A stretch of DNA of 64,000 bases, taken from assembly GCF_001435525.1 (NCBI RefSeq), contig NZ_AZDP01000079.1, positions 25,832 to 89,831 of the forward strand. The letters run 5' to 3'. Under the pieces are notes generated by a model. It had not been told where the DNA came from and ran no database searches. It saw only the letters and a list, made by a program, of their open reading frames with translations. The translations under genes were made by a program, and so were the position numbers. Shown in pieces: positions 60,439 to 64,000 of this stretch (the stretch's first letter is position 1; every line of letters begins with the position of its first letter). The DNA is from Levilactobacillus koreensis JCM 16448 (GTDB taxonomy: Bacteria > Bacillota > Bacilli > Lactobacillales > Lactobacillaceae).

Positions 60439-61131
60439 TTACTTACCTAACTTCGTCTTGTTAGTCATGTTTAACTTGTCATCAAAGTCGTAGACAACTG
60501 GTTCACCAGTAGCCATTTCGAGGTTCATGATGGCATCGTCGGAGATCCGTTCGATGTACTTGCTTAAGGCACGTAATGAGTTACCGTGGGCAGCGATGAT
60601 GACATTCTTGCCGTCGAGTAACTTAGGTGCGATTTGGTCTTCCCAGAATGGCATAACCCGTTCCAGAGTAACCTTCAAGTTTTCACCACCAGGAACGATG
60701 TTAGGATCCAAGTTAGCGTAACGTGGGTCCTTAACAGCTGAACCTTCAGCGTCTGCATCCAAAAGTGGAGGCAAAACGTCGTATGAACGACGCCAGATGT
60801 GAACTTGGTCGTCACCGTACTTTTCAGCGGTTTCCTTCTTGTTCAAACCTTGTAAAGCGCCGTAGTGACGTTCGTTCAAACGCCAAGTCTTGGTTTCTGG
60901 AATCCAGAGTTGGTCTGATTCTTCCAAAACGTAGTGTAACGTCTTGATTGCCCGCTTCAGAACTGACGTGTAAGCGTAGTCGAACTTCATGCCAGATTCC
61001 TTGATCTTTTGACCAGCGGCCTTAGCTTCTTCGACACCCTTTTCGCTTAAATCAACGTCAACCCAGCCAGTGAACTTGTTTGCTAAGTTCCATTCACTTT
61101 GGCCGTGGCGAATCAATACTAATTTTGCCAT
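60439..61131 (-). CDS. gpmA: 2,3-bisphosphoglycerate-dependent phosphoglycerate mutase
   Basis: 230 residues, the usual length of dPGM. It interconverts 3- and 2-phosphoglycerate in the lower part of glycolysis via a phosphohistidine. The catalytic motif [12 protein letters not shown] holds the acceptor His (about residue 9). The family motifs [27 protein letters not shown] (Glu acid/base region) and [11 protein letters not shown] (second His) are intact. ATG 61131 is preceded by AAGAGG; a GTG one codon upstream is less likely. It stands alone with its own terminator, as expected for a strongly expressed glycolytic gene. Confidence 0.97.
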   Translation of the reverse strand: MAKLVLIRHGQSEWNLANKFTGWVDVDLSEKGVEEAKAAGQKIKESGMKFDYAYTSVLKRAIKTLHYVLEESDQLWIPETKTWRLNERHYGALQGLNKKETAEKYGDDQVHIWRRSYDVLPPLLDADAEGSAVKDPRYANLDPNIVPGGENLKVTLERVMPFWEDQIAPKLLDGKNVIIAAHGNSLRALSKYIERISDDAIMNLEMATGEPVVYDFDDKLNMTNKTKLGK

Positions 61132-61257
61132 CACTGATAACCTCTTTCTGTCGTAGAATACCTTGTCATTTTACACCATCTGCGGCTAAATTTCAGCTCA
61201 ATTGTGCGGTTCTTTACATGTAATCGTTTTCTTCTGTGAAGACTCCCATTTAAACCT

Positions 61258-61291
61258 CAAAAACGACCTAACCGAATTGGCTAAGTCGTTT
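61258..61291 (-). terminator. Terminator of the AI-2E family gene
   Basis: On the minus strand AAACGAC...GTCGTTTTT with inner AGCC/GGTT pairing and a T-run, just past the stop at 61298. Confidence 0.75.
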
Positions 61292-61297
61292 CGTTTA

Positions 61298-62398
61298 TTA
61301 CTCGTCTTTTTCGTCATTTTGACCGTGCTTCTTGCGGTATTCCCGCAGCTTTTGTAGCTTCTGTACGTCCACGTGTGGCGTTGGGTGCAGGCCATGAACC
61401 GGTCGCACGCCCAGAATGTCCAGGAAGAACGTGAAGATCGGTACCCCGACGATCAAGCCCCAGACGCCAAATAACTGCTCGCCCGCCAGTAAGACCACAA
61501 ACGTATAGAAAATCGGCAATTCCGTGCGGCTCGACATAAACTTCGGGTTCAACACGTACGCTTCCAGCGCATGGACTACCACGATCATCACCAAAATGTA
61601 GATGACGTAGCGCAGACCGCCGACCGAGTAGCCCAGAATGGCTAGCGGGATGATCGACACGATGACCCCGGCCACCGGAATCAGACTCAGCACGAAGATC
61701 ATGATGGCCAGCGTTGCCAGCTGTGGCATCCCCATAATCGCCAACACAATCGTCGTAATGACCGTGTTGCACAGGGCAATGAAGAATTGCGCTTCCAAAA
61801 CGACCCCAAACGTGTTCACAAATTTCGTGGCAAAGAAACTCACATCGGAGAAGAACCAACCATAGGTGCTGGTCAGGAACCGTTTAGAGAACTCGCCCAT
61901 CTGCTTGCTTTCAATGGTGAAGAAGAAACTCAAGATCATCGACATGAATAGCGTGACCCCAAACGACCCAATCGTCGAAATGTAGGTCAACACCAATTTA
62001 GCCCCATTCTGTAGCTGACTAACAATATCGGAAGTCTTGATGTAGTTGTTGACATAGTTAATCACTTCATTACTATTGTTCGCCGGGTTTTGGTAAAACT
62101 TATACAAGCTCTCGATCCCGGTGACCGACGACTTCAAGATCTGCGGTAAATACGTCGTAACCGCGCCATAAAGGAGCCCAATAATCAAAATGTACGTGAC
62201 CGCCACAATCAGTGTCGCCGGTAGCTTCACATACTTTCGAATCCCCTTAACCAATTGTAGGATCAAAAATGTAAAGATGAACGTCAACAGAATCATGTTC
62301 ATTTCGGCTCGAATCAGCCACAACACGAAGATAATCAGCGCCAGCACAGTGAAGCGTCGGAGCTGAACATTTTCAACGAAGCGTTGCCATAAACTCAC
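61298..62398 (-). CDS. AI-2E family membrane permease
   Basis: 366 residues from GTG 62398 (GGGGGAG 8 nt upstream); a TTG at 62419 would place that site inside the gene. The protein has about eight hydrophobic segments in the AI-2E/PerM pattern: two close N-terminal spans (FTVLALIIFVLWLIRA, MILLTFIFTFLILQLV), one near residue 65, a long extracytoplasmic or amphipathic stretch, and a C-terminal cluster with FVLSLIPVAGVIVSIIPLAI and GVWGLIVGVPIFTFFLDIL. Family members export diverse small molecules or act as Na+/H+ antiporters. The autoinducer name is historical, and the substrate is unknown. Confidence 0.9.
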   Translation of the reverse strand: MSLWQRFVENVQLRRFTVLALIIFVLWLIRAEMNMILLTFIFTFLILQLVKGIRKYVKLPATLIVAVTYILIIGLLYGAVTTYLPQILKSSVTGIESLYKFYQNPANNSNEVINYVNNYIKTSDIVSQLQNGAKLVLTYISTIGSFGVTLFMSMILSFFFTIESKQMGEFSKRFLTSTYGWFFSDVSFFATKFVNTFGVVLEAQFFIALCNTVITTIVLAIMGMPQLATLAIMIFVLSLIPVAGVIVSIIPLAILGYSVGGLRYVIYILVMIVVVHALEAYVLNPKFMSSRTELPIFYTFVVLLAGEQLFGVWGLIVGVPIFTFFLDILGVRPVHGLHPTPHVDVQKLQKLREYRKKHGQNDEKDE

Positions 62399-62498
62399 TT
62401 GTGAATCTCCCCCATCCAATTATCTCAGCAATAGCTCCATTATACCCTATGCCGTCCGTTTTCCTTAGTGTTTTCATCGGTTAAATTTGTGTAGACTG

Positions 62499-62685
62499 GC
62501 CGCGCTCCGGATGCCAGGGATTACGCCTGCTGTGGGGACGCTTCAGACTGGAAAACCACCAGTCTTCTCGCTCGCTTTGAAGCCACGAAGATCACGTGTC
62601 TCCAAAGTCGCCCATATTGGTAGCTAACCAACGGCCAGCTACCAATATCACCACGGCTGGCTCCATCCCTGGCCTCCTCCGGCTC
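62499..62685. repeat. Conserved structured intergenic element, copy B
   Basis: It carries the same fixed strings as copy A at 39263-39364 (CGCCTGCTGTGGGGACGCTT, CTTCTCGCTCGC, ATCCCTG(G/T)CCTCCTCCGG). The first hairpin reads AGACTGG/CCAGTCT. It has about 85 extra bases at the second hairpin position, including the perfect 12-bp stem ATATTGGTAGCT/AGCTACCAATAT (62614-62648). It lies between the AI-2E and ROK genes. From 62686 to 62862 I see nothing else. Confidence 0.65.
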
Positions 62686-62862
62686 TGAATGTGCTCTGCC
62701 ACAACAACTGATAAAAGACTTGTGTACCATGCGTCTTTGACTTCCAGCCGATAACAACTTTTATGGTTATAATTATCCACGAACACCATGTAATGATATG
62801 AGTTCAGGCTTGCCGTTCACACCGTCCTACCCCATATCTGGCGGCTGGCGAAGCGTAACAGA

Positions 62863-62894
62863 ACAAAAAAGAACCCAGCCACCGCCAGGTTCTC
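62863..62894 (-). terminator. Terminator of the ROK gene
   Basis: On the minus strand GAGAACC...GGGTTCTTTTTT, 12 nt past the stop codon. Confidence 0.8.
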
Positions 62895-62905
62895 CGCATG
62901 TTTGA

Positions 62906-64000
62906 TTATGATTCGACTCCCTCTAAAATTGCCGACCGCTGATTGCCGAATGTCAGCTGTAAGTCGTCCAGTCCCAGGGCCTTGTGGATGATGGCCGAAG
63001 CCCCACCCATCAAGGATGCTTCCTTCGAATTCTTCGTTAAGAGCAGGGGTGCTTTCCGTAAGATCGCCATTTGGCTCACGTAGTCGCGAACCTTATCCAT
63101 CAGTTCCGGCAACAGCTCCAAGATTGGCGCGTTGACCACAATAGCATCCGGCGCAAACGTGTTGGAGAGGTTTCCCAACACTTTGGCTAAGTAGTACGTA
63201 AACTCATCCAAAATGGACAATAGTTCTGGCCGGTGACCTAAATAATCCCGGCGAATTCGGTTGACGTCCACGCGGTCTAGCTTTTGATAGGCCATGATCC
63301 GCTGGAGTACCGGTCCCTCAGCCACATAATGGTTGACTGTCTCTACATTTTCTTCACGGTAGCGGTCAGCCATTGGACAAGTTCCAATGTTACCTGCTTC
63401 ACCGTTGTGGCCGCGGTACAGGTGTTCTTCCGTAATGATTCCGGCTGAGACTTGGTCGCGAATCGTCACGGAGATGAGGTTCCTATAGACCCCTTCACCC
63501 GCAAAATCTCGTTCGTAAATGGCGGATTCATTTGCTAAATTTTCCAAGACAACTGGCACTTGGAACTTGTCGCTAAAGTACTTTGCGAGATCAAAGTTCT
63601 TAAAGCCTTTCAGTGAGGCGGCTAGAATCTGATTTTCATAAATGACACCGTCTAGTCCAAAGGCAATCCCCAGCAGCCGTGAGTCGCTGGCCGCCATGGT
63701 ATTGGCGATTCGTTCGTCGATCATGTCGAGCACCGTCGCGAGATCCACGTCACGGGTCGACACACTCTCATAATTTTCCGACCGGCCGTCCAAGCGACTT
63801 GTCACGATTGAGAACCGTGACCGTAAAATATTGATACTGATGACATAGCCATACCCCACGTTTAGCAATGCCATTACTGGTTTCCGCCCACCGTTACGTG
63901 TGCTGACACCGTGACCAACCTCACGGATCAGCCCTTCATGCAGTAACTGGCTATAAATATCGGAAACCGTTACTTTGTTCAAACTCAAGTTACGCGAAAT
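62906..64000 (-). CDS. ROK family transcriptional regulator (XylR/NagC type), 5' end outside window
   Basis: The frame stays open to the window edge and carries ISRNLSLNKVTVSDIYSQLL, the end of an N-terminal helix-turn-helix, so the start is outside. The ROK (sugar kinase-like) domain follows: VGHGVSTRNGGRKP linker, LGIAFGLDGVIYENQI, ENLANESAIYERDF and GHNGEAGNIGTCP. The usual zinc motif CxCGxxGC after GHxx is not kept; only one Cys is seen, so metal binding may be lost. Such proteins repress sugar utilisation genes and respond to a sugar ligand. Target genes would be outside the window. Confidence 0.87.
   Translation of the reverse strand: MSRNLSLNKVTVSDIYSQLLHEGLIREVGHGVSTRNGGRKPVMALLNVGYGYVISINILRSRFSIVTSRLDGRSENYESVSTRDVDLATVLDMIDERIANTMAASDSRLLGIAFGLDGVIYENQILAASLKGFKNFDLAKYFSDKFQVPVVLENLANESAIYERDFAGEGVYRNLISVTIRDQVSAGIITEEHLYRGHNGEAGNIGTCPMADRYREENVETVNHYVAEGPVLQRIMAYQKLDRVDVNRIRRDYLGHRPELLSILDEFTYYLAKVLGNLSNTFAPDAIVVNAPILELLPELMDKVRDYVSQMAILRKAPLLLTKNSKEASLMGGASAIIHKALGLDDLQLTFGNQRSAILEGVES

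Overview
The window reads as chromosome of a heterofermentative lactic acid bacterium of the Lactobacillaceae, probably a Levilactobacillus or close relative. The basis is the phosphoketolase gene, the KxYKxGKxW-type export signals with LPQTG anchors on giant surface proteins, many small lysine-rich secreted proteins, strong AGGAGG ribosome sites, several TTG/GTG starts and intermediate GC. The genus is inferred from gene content. No rRNA, tRNA or CRISPR array was seen.

Layout. 1-2944: tail of a Ugp-like carbohydrate ABC operon (two permeases and a lipoprotein binding protein). 3040-4865: three-gene operon of small secreted proteins. 5013-7741: WYL regulator, then a divergent NADP oxidoreductase/TetR pair. 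7801-8818: PBECR4-like nuclease gene preceded by its own promoter, two 56-nt structured RNA repeats and a terminator-like hairpin. 9002-11461: phosphoketolase. 11894-14404: scar tissue made of a glycosyltransferase tail, a TnpB element and a frameshifted glutathione S-transferase. 14667-24476: first giant adhesin (3269 aa), with a 144-aa gene just upstream. 26180-33560: two near-identical secreted tyrosine phosphatases flank a 502-aa unknown gene, a SWIM zinc-finger gene broken by one TGA codon, and a VOC gene split by a second TnpB element. 33738-36580: more small secreted proteins, including two relatives of the 3040-4865 family. 36802-39198: DrrAB-type ABC exporter with a divergent MarR regulator. 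39589-50541: second giant adhesin (3650 aa). 51513-53832: two small genes (one cysteine-rich), an azoreductase and a WYL regulator. 54038-56584: UvrA2-type protein. 57028-58920: serine-rich surface protein. 59234-60350: small and decayed genes. 60439-62398: gpmA and an AI-2E-type permease. 62906-64000: ROK regulator, cut by the window edge.

How the parts fit. Much of the window is devoted to the cell surface: two related sortase-anchored giants (lectin domain, MBG repeats, YD-like repeats, LPQTG), a serine-rich anchored protein, two secreted phosphatases and at least seven small exported proteins. Four of the small proteins share a GTWY/RTWY start and an FNPxG end, and sit in two operons whose promoters carry the same palindrome. 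Detoxification genes with adjacent regulators (quinone-type oxidoreductase/TetR, DrrAB/MarR, azoreductase/WYL) form a second theme.

The most interesting lead is 7801-8818. It has the exact order of a type III toxin-antitoxin locus (promoter, structured tandem RNA repeats, leaky-terminator-like hairpin, nuclease gene), but the protein does not look like ToxN, CptN or TenpN. The hairpin arms of the two repeats differ by compensatory base changes. A second lead is an intergenic element present at 39263-39364 and 62499-62685, whose variable stem also covaries.
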